A DNA stretch of 64,000 bases from Plantago major. Its lineage: Eukaryota; Streptophyta; Magnoliopsida; Lamiales; Plantaginaceae. The DNA lies in contig CM048844.1 of the NCBI GenBank assembly GCA_026545765.1, positions 52,982,932 through 53,046,931 of the forward strand, read 5' to 3'. The position numbers were made by a program, and so were the translations under genes. Below are positions 1 through 11,200 of the stretch, piece by piece (position 1 is the first letter of the stretch; every line of letters starts with the position of its first letter). The notes under the pieces are model-generated. The model was not told the origin of the DNA, did not search any database, and saw only the letters and a program-made list of their open reading frames with translations.

Positions 1-1247
1 GTTAATCTTGATTCCAAGGTTGCTTTTTTTTCACTTTCTTGATTTGGTTTGGTTGGTTCGAATGTTGTTTGTTGTGACCTGGTTGAAGCAGGAATTTGTT
101 GGATCATGAATGGAAGTTGTGGGATTTGTGTAGAATTTGGTTTGGTTTTGTCAAAAGTTTCGATCTTTGTGGATGCTCAGCTTTTTCTCTTGTACTGAAA
201 TTTTTGTTTGATTTTAGCAGAAGCTTGAACTTTTGTATCCGTTATGGCCTTGTGTGTCACTGTCTTGTTGGAATGATTACTTGCTTCTTTAGTCTGAGAG
301 AAGGTCAAAGGTCTGGATATTACTTTAATCTTGCTACTTAGATTGTAAAAGACTCTCTATTGTTTCAGCTAAATAATCGAGTAGAATAGAAAGATGTTGA
401 TGGATATGGATATAGAGATTGTATACGCCTTCTTCTAGTAAGAGCATGTTTATCCATTATCAGCATGAATCAGGATGTGCAAATAGCAGATACATGGACC
501 ATTGTAGCATTTCTGAAAGAAAATTATGACTTTTTCGTTGCCTGTGTAAATTTGCAGAAAGGTCACTTATTATAGCCCTACAGTGCACAGTCTGTTACTT
601 CTTTAGTCTTGCAATGATATGATCTGGAATTGGGGTGTCTTGATGGGGATCAGAACTGGAATAGCGTGGTATAGAGCGTGACCCATAATCTAAAATGGAT
701 AATGTCAATGTTTAGTCTTGCAATCGGAGACCGATTTCTATGTAGAAGCTTTAATTGATTAGCTTTCTTAAATGCATCTTTGACTGTTTGAACCTCTGCC
801 TAAGTGCACATGCATTGTAGTTAAGGCAGTCTTCTGCAGAAAAAGTCAGTAAAAGATAAAAGTTCGAGGAAATCTTCCATGTTGGTTCTGGCCAAATGAA
901 TCGGCTTCTGATAACATTTAGCCTAGTATAGCTGTTGAAGGTGACTGTGGTACTGTCGTAGGTTGAAAGATGGAATAAATTTCAGTTTATGTTAGAAGTG
1001 TTAATGAAATTAGCCTCGATATAATCTCCCTTTTCTTGAGGCCTAGTCCATCTATGTATGTAATTACAAGTCTTGGGTTAGTTAGGAAAAAAAGTCTCAA
1101 ATTCCTTTTGCTTTAGAAGAAAATTCATTTATTATTGGTATTTTGCTACTTCTTGAGTTGTGTGGCAAACTTCCACTGATTCAGTTTCCTATGCTCTTTC
1201 AGATATTTAAGGTTACACCTGAAGGTGATGCTGCTGAAGAGAACCCA
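1..1247 (+). other. Upstream non-coding region with 5'-UTR intron of the DUF688-family gene
   Basis: I see no convincing coding exon here; the open frames are short, T-rich and have no recognisable domain. A pyrimidine-rich stretch ending in CTCTTTCAG at 1194-1202 looks like a splice acceptor, so the gene that starts at 1248 probably has a leader intron covering most of this interval. The 5' leader exon itself is not identifiable and may lie left of the window. Confidence 0.45.
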
Positions 1248-3478
1248 ATGGCGGACAGGAAATTGAATTTGAATCAACGATTTTTATCAGTCAGAACTAG
1301 AAGGGCGTCGTCACCATCAGTGACTCCACAAAAGGATGACGGCAAAATGACTCTCCCTGTTGCACCTCGGCCTCCTACTTACAGGTCAGAAATGAAAACG
1401 GGTCCTATAAGTAATCCGGGTGCAGTGCCGTTTCTGTGGGAACAGATACCTGGACAACCAAAGGAAGAGACAGATCCACAGGCTCAGAAGTACAAGAAAC
1501 CTCCAGTTGTCCCAAAGCTTCCACCTGGCAGGTATCAAAAGGCCAACCAATCCGATTCTCATAACAATTCTAAAACCACTAGTGAAAATAAGAGCAAAAC
1601 CGCGAACGCTCCCCTGGTAACCCAAGCCGATCCGTGCATAAAAGAAATGATAAAAAATACAGAGAGCAAAAAAGAGAAAATGGAAGAATTGGCGAGTTCT
1701 GATTCGGGAGATAGTGAAGAAGCATTTGTGGATGCACTTGATACATTATCAAGATCTGAATCATATTTTATCAATTGTAGTATGAGCGGCTTAAGTGGAA
1801 TGAATGAGTTAGAGTCAAAAGACTCAAAACCCATGGATCCAAAAACTCGGGAGTTCATGATGGATAGGTTTCTACCTGCTGCCAAAGCAATGGTATCCGA
1901 GACACCTCATATTGCACCAAAAAGGCAACAACAGGTGGTTCGAGAAAGAACACAAGTAAAGAAAGCAGAAAATCAGGTTAAGCCTTCTTTGCGCTATGGT
2001 CCTAGTTTTACAAACCGATATTCTCATTTTAATGATGATGAAGGAGAAGAAGAAAGCGATGATGAGTATGATCGTAGTGGAAATCTACCTGGAGTCTGTG
2101 GTTTATTGCCCCGGTTTTGCATAAAGAGTCCAGTCTACCTTCTGAATCCTGTGCCCTCGATGAGCATGAGGAGTCGGGTGCCAATGTCTCCTGCTAATAA
2201 AGTAAAACCAAAATCTTCATCCTCTGGTTCTTACAGTTCCACTGGAAATGAGGTAACAATTTGAGCTCTAGAGTCTCTCATCTTATTTTCTCCAGGAATA
2301 TTGCATAAATATTACTATAAGCTTATAATCTCCTTTGTTATACAAAATTGGTGCACAATTTCCCTTAATAGTTTCATTCCATAGAATCAGCTCATGTTCT
2401 TAAACGATTTGAAGCAGTCCATCTATTCCCAAACCTCGGAAGTTTGGAATGAATTTTTTTGGTGTTTGTATCTATAAACATGAGGCAATTATACGATAAA
2501 ATTTAACACGGGGAATTTCTGTACCAAGTTGTTCTTAACCAAGTTACCCTTTTTTTTTCTTTTTGCCTTTTTTCTGAACAGTCTAAGTCTAACACCTCCG
2601 AACTACAATCAGTTCACAAAATCCGAGCAGTTGAACTGGAAGAGAAGACTCGTTTGAGAACTGAGAAAGCAGAAAGTGATAACACATCAATTTATCATGA
2701 AGCGAAAGAAGTTCGTGGAAAGCTCATGAGTAATGTTTCTGAATCAGATGGGAAGGGCATCAAAACTTTCAAGGACTTCTTGGCTGATAGAGAAGAATTA
2801 GATTCAGGAGATGAGGACTTTGAGAAAACTGTGTATGTTGATACAGTACACAAGACTGAGTCTCCGAAATCGAGATCTTGTTCTTCGCCCTATATGCAAG
2901 AAACCAAGGCGATGGATCAGATGCACGTTCCAGATTCATTTTTTGAAGATTTAAAAAAGATTGGCAATGAGGGATTCGGTGTGTCTTCTTTTGACAACTG
3001 GAACAAAAAGCAGGGGATGGAAATGCAGAAGGCTATAGAAGAAGATGTATTTATTGAGTTTCAATCAACTGTCACAAAAAATGCAGAAGCAGCTGAAAGA
3101 GACGCTGCCAGAAACTTAGCAAGGCAGAAATTCTTGGAGTTGCCTGGTCCCCCACCTTTACCTAAATCTCCATCAGACTCGTGGCTTGGGCGCACTTTGC
3201 CCTCCATTTCCGCAAAAAACCGTTCATATCTCGGTGCACCACCAAGTCCTCAAAACCAGTTTTCCAAGCCTTCCACTGGCAATTTTAAGTGGGAGGCTAT
3301 TGTTAAATCCACAAATGCAGAGCGTCAACATTTGCGTTCTTCTGAGGTAATCTCTTACACGCAATGACTTCACTAATCAGTACTATATTCATATCTTTTA
3401 TAGGACTATAGGAGTTGTATATAAATAACTGGAGTGTCTTTCTACCAGGAACTCTTGACACCTATACCTGAAGCATGA
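1248..3478 (+). CDS. DUF688-family plant protein (function unknown), three coding exons
   Basis: Coding exons are 1248-2252, 2582-3346 and 3449-3478. All junctions are GT...AG in phase 0, giving 599 codons before the stop. The start MADRKLNLN was chosen because it follows a leader splice acceptor and because DUF688 proteins typically begin this way; the frame is open further upstream but that part looks intronic. Visible family features are the N-terminal basic segment, the PFLWEQIPGQPK motif (residues 61-72), a stretch around residues 280-305 with GVCGLLPRFC and LLNPVP, and a second conserved block KTFKDFLADRE in exon 2. The final exon encodes only nine residues (ELLTPIPEA). Acidic and serine-rich tracts suggest a largely disordered protein. 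No biochemical role is known to me for the family. Reading frame is intact. Confidence 0.85.
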
Positions 3479-3646
3479 AAGACGCGATAAAGATACACAG
3501 AACAACAATACAACCAGTTTTTCGCTTAATGAGAAAAGGTCAGAAGAAAATGGTACACAAATTTATGCTCTTGAATATTCTGGTTCATCATTGTTACCTT
3601 GAATGCTAGGGGGTAATCTTGAACCCCCTCACATGTAATTAAACTC

Positions 3647-3652
3647 AATAAA
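3647..3652 (+). promoter_or_regulatory. Candidate poly(A) signal of the DUF688-family gene
   Basis: AATAAA lies 169 nt after the stop codon in AT-rich sequence, the usual setting of a plant near-upstream element. This is position-based inference only. Confidence 0.4.
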
Positions 3653-4433
3653 ATTACAAATTGTATAGTAAATATTTTGCTCTACCCTCCGGTTTTTGTT
3701 TCTTATTCGATGTCAATGTTTAGATGCATGTTTTTCGATCCATTGTTCCTACATCTACAGTATCCTGTGTTCCACTCATTAAATATCACAAGTCAGTAAG
3801 TCTGTGTGGTGGAAAGCTCCAGCAGAGCTGCCTCCCCTCCCTCACAGTTTTTGCCTTTTCGGTTAGAATCAGAAGAAACTGGAAAAGTATGTAAGGTGGT
3901 AGATGTATTACCTGGGGTCATCAACTTGCTTATACAGGCGGAGCAATCCATCTCGCAGTAATTCATTTAAATCAATCATAAACGAAAATGTTGTAGTAGC
4001 CACATAAAAGGTATCTTGCTTCTTTCTTCTTCTTCTCCGTTTTTCTTTTTCCGGAGCTGAGTGTAGGTGTATAGCTATTAGTCAGGAATGGTTTTGATTT
4101 TGAACATGACACACCAGTGTTTAGGTTCATTACTGACTCTAGATATTAGTGAAACTATGTATAGTAGGCATTTAAAGGAGATGTCTGTATATATATTATT
4201 GCATGGACATCAGCAAATCAAGCGAGACTTGATGCGCAATTGCAGGAGAAAAACCTGTGTTGTGTGACTAAAGACTAGCTGGACAGCAATCAGGACTTTA
4301 ACATGAGACTTATTCTTTCACCAATTTGAGCAATCATACATATGACAGATACTTGAATGAAGACTTTACAGTAATAATTGAAAGGCCTGAAAACGTGACC
4401 ATATTATCTATCAACATACTTCATAGCATATGA
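3653..4433. other. Intergenic interval between two convergent genes
   Basis: The interval separates the 3' ends of the plus-strand DUF688 gene and the minus-strand phospholipase gene, so it should contain the 3' UTR of the latter. It is AT-rich with a CT-rich patch near 4018-4050. I see no open frame with a recognisable domain and no RNA gene. Confidence 0.5.
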
Positions 4434-6484
4434 TCAGAATTCAGGCACAGGCTGATCCTCATCAGACGGCGGGGCCAAAATCCACTCCCCGTTCTCATCA
4501 CGAACCAGCCCTTTATTCTTCTCAATCCACCATGAGCCGGGAATCAGAAACTCATCTTTCAGAATGGCACTCGATTTATTCACCAAAGCCAGGCTCCTCT
4601 TCACCTTCAGCTCAAAGTCCCCATCCTTCCCGTTCCAACCTGCCACAACGTGCAGCATCGCTTGTAAGTTATGCCAGTCACTCGGATTCTTGGAGTCCTT
4701 CAAACTAGGCGATTTCCTGCTATCTATGTCCAGTTCGATTCCAGTGTCGGTGTACCCTAGAAGCGCGCTAGGATACAAGGGAATCAAATCAATCTTGTTC
4801 TTAACGTGCAGGATATTCAAGTTGGGAAACTTGAGCACTCTTTCTTGAAAAGCTTTGTTACCGATCTGTGGACTTCCAAACACGATTGCCGAGACAGGGA
4901 TGTCTTCGACCCCATTTTCAACTAGGTCGAATGCGGCTAAGATTGCCAAACTGGCTCCTAAACTGTGACCTGTCAGGGTAATGCTGAGGTTTTCACCCCT
5001 GTACATGTTCCTCAAGTCCTCTATCTTTTTCAGTAGCTGATCCCTTGCACTTAGCTTGGTAAATTGAGAATCGGGGTCGTTGGAGACGTATATTGTGAGC
5101 CAGCCGTTCATCACTTTCGGCACATCATCATCGTCGTCATCACTGCTGCTGGTGTCGTCCGTTCTCTTCTCCCAGTTTTTCGTCCGCAGCAATGGCTGAG
5201 CAGACTCAGGCCTAGCCCCTAACATGTTCATTCAAGAAAGAAAACAAGAAACTAAATTCTTGCAAAAAGAGAAAGTAAAAAGGACTTTATGCAAGTAAAA
5301 TAGCACATCAATTATTAGGCTATATATCCCAGTGATGTTACTAAATCATTTCCGCGGGCTATATTTCCCAATTATCCAAGTTGAAAAAAGATGCAATGAG
5401 ATTGTTTGCAAAATATAACCTTTTTTTTTTAATGAAAAGGACTTAGAAATTGTTTAGGTAGGTTAAGATCAACTCTCCAACTCCAACTTATCCAATTAAA
5501 TTTAAAATACCCCCAAAAAATTATAAGCTATTACATAAACTCAAAATTCATTTTATGCTTATGTTAAGTTACTAGAGTTATAAATTTATAATTAACATGC
5601 TATGTGTGTTATTATGACACTTAATAATTTCAGATAACTAAGGCGGTCGGAAATATTTCAAGTGTATTATTTAAGGGTCAAAGCTATGGAGAATTATATA
5701 ATAGAAATATGATAAAATCCAACATCTTGGATTGAAAAGGTCACACCTAAGCTATGGTCAAATTGAATTATTTCCCTGTGTTGTAAATCCGAACGAGCTG
5801 AGAGTGAGTAAGGAGGAGAAAAAGTAATTAAATTGAATTATTTTCTCTGTGTTGTAAATCTGAACTATTTTCTCTGTGTTGTAAATCTGAACAAGCTGAG
5901 AGTGAGTAAGGAGGAGAAGAACTGAAGAAGTAATAAAATTGAATTAGAAGAAGAAGACAGAGTAATTAGTCGCAACTTAAGCTATTCCCTAGCTCTACTT
6001 CAAGGGGTTGAGTTTGTGAGCTTACCAAAAACATTGATCCACTCGTAGTTCCTGGTGGTTCCTCTCCAAACAACGTAGATTTCACGGCGACCCAACACTT
6101 TACTAGCTTCATCACTAGTGACAGCAAGGTATCCAATCCAATTGGACTCCCTATCCCACTTCTCCCTTGACATCGAGTGCAAGAACAAAGCCTCCCCTAT
6201 CCCTACTTTCGCGGTTGCGTACAGGAAGCAATACACCTGGTAATTCTCAGCTGATTCCAGCATCACTTTCTCGAAAAACGATTTCTGTCGTAGCGGCTGC
6301 TGCCAGCGTACTTGGAGTTGGTGTCATTGTTGAAGGCGTCGTATGTGGCCTGGCAGAAATCGCCACAACGGAGAATGAGGTTGCGGAGACCAATGTCCAG
6401 AGGGTCCAGGAGACCCTCCCAGTCTTTGCTACCAAGTAGCTCCTCCCATGAGGCTTCTGTATTTGTTGCTGGAGATGTTTCCAT
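4434..6484 (-). CDS. Class II phospholipase A1 (DAD1-like lipase family), two exons, one frame break
   Basis: Exon 1 is 6484-6026 (start METSPATN), donor GTAAGC, and exon 2 is 5218-4434; the 807-nt intron joins in phase 1 to give the family-typical WINVFG/ARPESAQ junction. Class II PLA1 enzymes release the sn-1 fatty acid of glycerolipids and usually lack a plastid transit peptide. The nucleophile motif GHSLGAS is present (Ser near residue 239). The Asp in KNKIDLIPLYP (about 297) and the His in DWHNLQAMLH (about 336) complete the expected triad. An acidic loop of consecutive Asp residues precedes VPKVMNGWLTIY, also seen in the family. Total length would be about 414 residues, normal for the class. 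Near 6264-6275 the frame slips by one base between SSRYDR and SFFEKVMLE. The rest is intact, so I favour a consensus error over a true pseudogene, but cannot exclude a null allele. Confidence 0.85.
5761..5946. repeat. Imperfect direct repeat in the phospholipase intron
   Basis: A unit of roughly 70-115 bp is present twice. Both copies contain ATTGAATTATTT, CTGTGTTGTAAATC and GAGCTGAGAGTGAGTAAGGA-like segments; the second has an additional short internal duplication of the TGTGTTGTAAATCTGAAC part. It lies within the intron, so it should not affect the protein. Confidence 0.7.
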
Positions 6485-6577
6485 GTTGGTTTAGTGAAAA
6501 AGGAAAAGGAAAATGTGTATGGATGGATATTGTTGGTTGGGCAAAAGGGGTAATAATAAGGTTGAAAGAGATGACAG

Positions 6578-6583
6578 TTTATA
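6578..6583 (-). promoter_or_regulatory. Candidate TATA box of the phospholipase A1 gene
   Basis: On the minus strand TATAAA occurs about 95 nt upstream of the ATG at 6484, followed by a pyrimidine/A-rich leader. Spacing fits a plant core promoter; no transcript start evidence is available. Confidence 0.4.
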
Positions 6584-6599
6584 CTATAATGGATAGAAG

Positions 6600-8213
6600 A
6601 AGAAGCAATTAAAACATGGTCACTGCATGCTGTCCCAAGTGACTCATAATATTGTTCAGGTTTTACCATAAAAGGACAGAAAAGGAACATTCAATTCATG
6701 AACGTTGATAAGGAGCTAATTTTGATCCACACATCTTTTCTATGGCTCAAACTTGTAAGAATAATTACAACTAACATTATTTAAAGACGTCAATATCGGT
6801 TCAATTTGAGTTTCTATAACTACCAAAAAAGTATTATTGCAATACTAATGTCTTTAATTTCATTCATGCACTAATCCCCGTATCCGCCCTGCCTAGTACA
6901 CGATGATTCAGGGCTTCATTATAAAAGCGGCAGTAATAATTAAGGCAAGCTAGTGGGATAAAAGTTACACTCAGTCACCTTAATATGGGTTTCCAAGGAA
7001 AAGGGTAGATATACAATATACAAGTATACAACCACCATGATTACATGATAGACTAGCTCTATCAACTGTTGTGTGTGGCAAACTGGAATAAGTGGAACTG
7101 TCACATTTAATCAAATCATGCCAGGTACACTATGTAAACTGTAATCTTGATAATATACTCCCTCCTCCGTCCCACGCAATTGCCAATCGTTTCGGCCATT
7201 TTCAACGTCCCACGTGTCCGGTTTCAAATTTTTGCTATTTTAGAAAAGTTTATATTAATTTATATTCACTTGATCAATTGATAATTACAATTTTAACACA
7301 ATCTAATCCTTGAGACAAACTCAATTCATTAGGATACCAAATAGTAGAAGAGAAAAAGTCAGTAGTTATATTCGTCCTGTCTCCACCGGTCATCTTCTCC
7401 GGTGACAAATCTCCGTCTCCACGGGTCATTTTTCAGATAACAATTCGCAAAACAACAAAACACACAAATCAACCCACTTGCCGTCTTCCTTTCTGATCTA
7501 TCACTTCCGCAAGACAACGGAATACTCAGATCTTCAACTTAATTTGGACTAATTAATCAACTTAATTACTCCCACACACAATATATATAATTGTATTTCA
7601 GGCTGAGCATAATATCCTTATGCACCCATTTCACATGATAATTTTAATCTCCTTATTTTGCGTGTCCAAAAGTAAAGTAGACAATAACATAATGCATTGG
7701 AAGTACATAAAATAAAACCCACTACTTGCCTAATCTAACTAAACCAGAATCATATCAGGCCATTCAACTTCAACACCCCAATCCAGCATAGTGAGGATCA
7801 TGGAAACAACATTATTCGGAACAGCTCGGCAGCATTCGTTCTTCCTCTACACTTAAAGATTCATCTCTACTCAAAAGCATGCATAGGATCAAGAGAATCA
7901 ACTTCAACCATCGCACAAAGAATCAATGCCACACGTTTTAAGACAAATTATATTACTCAGTGCATTAACCATATCAAAGCATGCACATTCCATTGCCATT
8001 ACTCAGTCTCATAGCCTTCCAGACAATATAAAGAATTTGCTAGGGATTAATTAATAGCTTAGCTAGACATTATAACTTCATAGAGTACAAGCCACACCTT
8101 TGTACCTTCAAATGGTGAGCAAGGGTACGAATTGAGTTTTGCTCCACCAATAATGGTTGATGCGAAATCATGCTCAGGCAACATATGAAAGGAGAAGTTG
8201 GAGCAATGAATCT
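6600..8213. other. Intergenic region; includes a Stowaway-like terminus and the LpxB 3' UTR
   Basis: No coding frame with recognisable similarity is present. At about 7156-7172 a TA followed by CTCCCTCCTCCGTCCC resembles the end of the Stowaway-like MITEs found elsewhere in the window, but I could not find its partner end, so it is probably a decayed or truncated copy. The part next to 8213 should be the 3' UTR of the LpxB gene. Confidence 0.45.
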
Positions 8214-11200
8214 CTAAGAATTCAGGACTACTGATGCTGCTATCATGCTTGGTGTGTATCCATGGTGTACAGAGTCCTCGAGGGTTTTATTAGAACCTAC
8301 TCCTACTTTCAGAGGATTCAGCAAATCGAACACAGTTTCTGCAGCTAATATCTGTTTCTTACGAAGGTTCTCATCATGCAGCAAGTCCCTGCAATATCAT
8401 ACTTCCACATGTAAGTTGATTTAAGACCATAGTTGTTTAAGAAAATAGCCGACCAGAGTGGATGGACCTTGCTATGCTATATAGCAATCACAAGCACTAT
8501 ATGAATGTATAGCACCAATTGCATAAAAATGAAATATGTAGTTATGAAAGAGAGAGGACTTACATTAGCAGCCCAGCAAGTTGTGACGGATTACATTCTC
8601 CAAAAAGAGCTTCAGGAATTACGGGTGAATCAAGAAGAATATTAGGAAGCGAGATGTAATGTATTTTAGCTTTGTAACGAATAAACCATTCGGTCAGGAG
8701 ATGGGCTCGATATGCTACAACACATGGTAACCGTGCAAGCTGCAACTCCACTGCTACAGTCCCAGATGTACATAATGCCACGTGACTTGCCTGTATTACA
8801 TTGATTCATAGCACAGTTAAACACTTGTTTCCTCCACTACTTGAGTCTACAAAAATGCTTATATGGTAACTCTTTTAGGCCATCAATTTTTGCTTCATCC
8901 AAGCAGAAAACAACTGGAAAGCCATGATCTGCTTTTATCCTAGCCACTTTGATAATTTTACATCTACTACTAGAATTGTAATTCATCTTAAAAATCTTGA
9001 ACTGGAATTAAGCAGAAGTATGGTATAGGTAGCCTTATATAATTGAAGCCGCGAACTCTTACATTGAAGGAAGCATATCTCGCACTTGGCAATGTACCTA
9101 GAACCAACTTAACAGGAATAGGCCACTCACGAACGGCTCTATTGATGTACTCTTCCACATACTTATTTGGTGCCACATGAATTATGGCTGTCAAACCGGA
9201 AATGGAATCCTTAATTAGTTCCATAGTGTTTGAAAATATTGGAAGCATGCGCTGGACCTCTTGCAATCGGCTTCCAGGAAGCACAGATAATATTGTTGCC
9301 CCTGTATGTATCAAAAGGAATACACATGATCAGTAACTAAACTCTAAAGTACTATAGACTTGAGTGCAAAGTGCAGGAGAACAAGACTCCTGGGATTGTA
9401 CAGAAAAAAAAAAAAAAAAAAAAAAAAACTCATACTATGCGCAGAAATGTATACAGTTAAGAGGGGCATACCCCAATTGAATACAAAATTTTGCACAAAG
9501 ACAAAGAGCTCGATCACAGCCAGAGGAAATGACTCAGGCCCAAATGAAAGGGAATACCGAATATCAAAGCAGGAAACAATCCAATAAGTACTTTGAAATT
9601 GACTTTTTTACTCAAGATGCCAACAAGCAAAAACAAAAACTGATGCTCAGTGATCATCCAGAACTATATAATGAACTTGACAAAAGACACTGTTTGTCAC
9701 ATTTCACTGGTCCTCGCAATCCAAAGTTTTTTTTTGAAAGGTAATAAGAAATTTTATTAGAGAGATAAATACACGGGATGTGTATTACAGCAACTTAGAC
9801 ATAAAGGACACTAAGCTACTACAATCCGGCAAAGGGTTACTTGCAGCTCCATTAAAGCTGCAAAGTAACAACCACAAAAAACTGTTGAGAAAATTCCTAT
9901 CCGAGTTAGAAACATCTGTTGTTTCTCTCAATCCAAATGCACCAAATAACACAGCCTGGAATGAGATTCCACAAAATATTCTTATCTTTATCCTTCAAAA
10001 TCCTTCTCCAAGCCCTTACGAGATCTATCACCTTGCTTGTCATCGACCAACACAAGTTACAAATTCCCAATATATAATCCCACAGGATCCTAGCCAATTT
10101 GCAATGAATGAACAGGTGTTCAATGGATTCACCGTTTTCCTTACACATGAAACACCACTCCAGAATATACATACCACGTCGCCTCAAATTATCAGTGGTT
10201 AACACCTTTCCCAGCGCCACAGTCCATAACAAGAAAGCCACACGAGGGAGCAGTTTACTTTTCCAAATAATTTTCCATGGGAAGTTTATATCTGTGGCTG
10301 GCCCCAAAGAGTTAAAGTAACTCTTTACTGAGAACAATCCATCCTTTTCTAATGTCCATCTGCTTCTATCTAGCTCCCCGGGTTTGACTCGCGCCCCATA
10401 TAAATATGACAACAATTCATCATATAGCTCAACTTCCCAATCAAATAAATCCCTCCGAAATGATATATTCCAAAAGATGCAGCCATTATTTAGTTCCATC
10501 AACATCTTAACCTTGGCTTCTTGGCAGTTTGAGACATTAAAGAGTGATGGAAAAGAAAATTTCAACGGTTGGTCCCCACACCAGCAGTCATACCAGAATC
10601 TACCGTTCGACCCATCCCCTACCTCCAGTCTAATTCTTCCATGGACATCTTGCCATCTCAAGAATCCAAAGTTTGAAACTCAAGTGAGCATCAATTAAAG
10701 AATACTCCCTCCGTCCCGCTAATCTGGTCCCATATTCCTTTCATGGGTGTCCTGTTAATCTAGTCCCATTCCAAAAATATCAAAATAGTAAACCCCACTA
10801 ACCCCACTATCTATCATATTTTTATTCTTTATCGCTTTCTCTTATCTCCCATACTTTCTCCATTATTTATCATTTCTATCTCCAACAACAAACAATAAAC
10901 AATTGGCTTTCTTAAAAAAAGCGCCGAAAAGAAACTGGACTAGTATGCCGGGACGGAGGGAGTCAATAAAATACCTTTCAAGCAGACAAGTTAAAAAAAA
11001 AAAAAAAAAAAATAGAACTTGCTCTTATGGAGAGAGGCAACATGTACATAAGTTAGCCCCAATATAGAAAAAACAAAACGCACCAAATCCATTACAAAGC
11101 TCTAGAAAGAACCTACAGGTGCTTCCTACAAAGCACTACTAGGATAACTGAATAGAACCGGGGTAAACCACTATGAAAGCTAACAATAATATCACTACTT

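Noticed and set aside
96-341. An 81-codon open frame upstream of the DUF688 gene.
   Set aside because: T-rich, no domain, inside the probable leader intron and without splice or start context.
1386-1885. Antisense frames across DUF688 exon 1.
   Set aside because: They mirror a clear coding exon and show no family resemblance.
9906-10661. A 251-codon minus-strand frame that could be taken for a host gene in an LpxB intron.
   Set aside because: It is the zf-RVT tail of a LINE flanked by a 12-bp target duplication.
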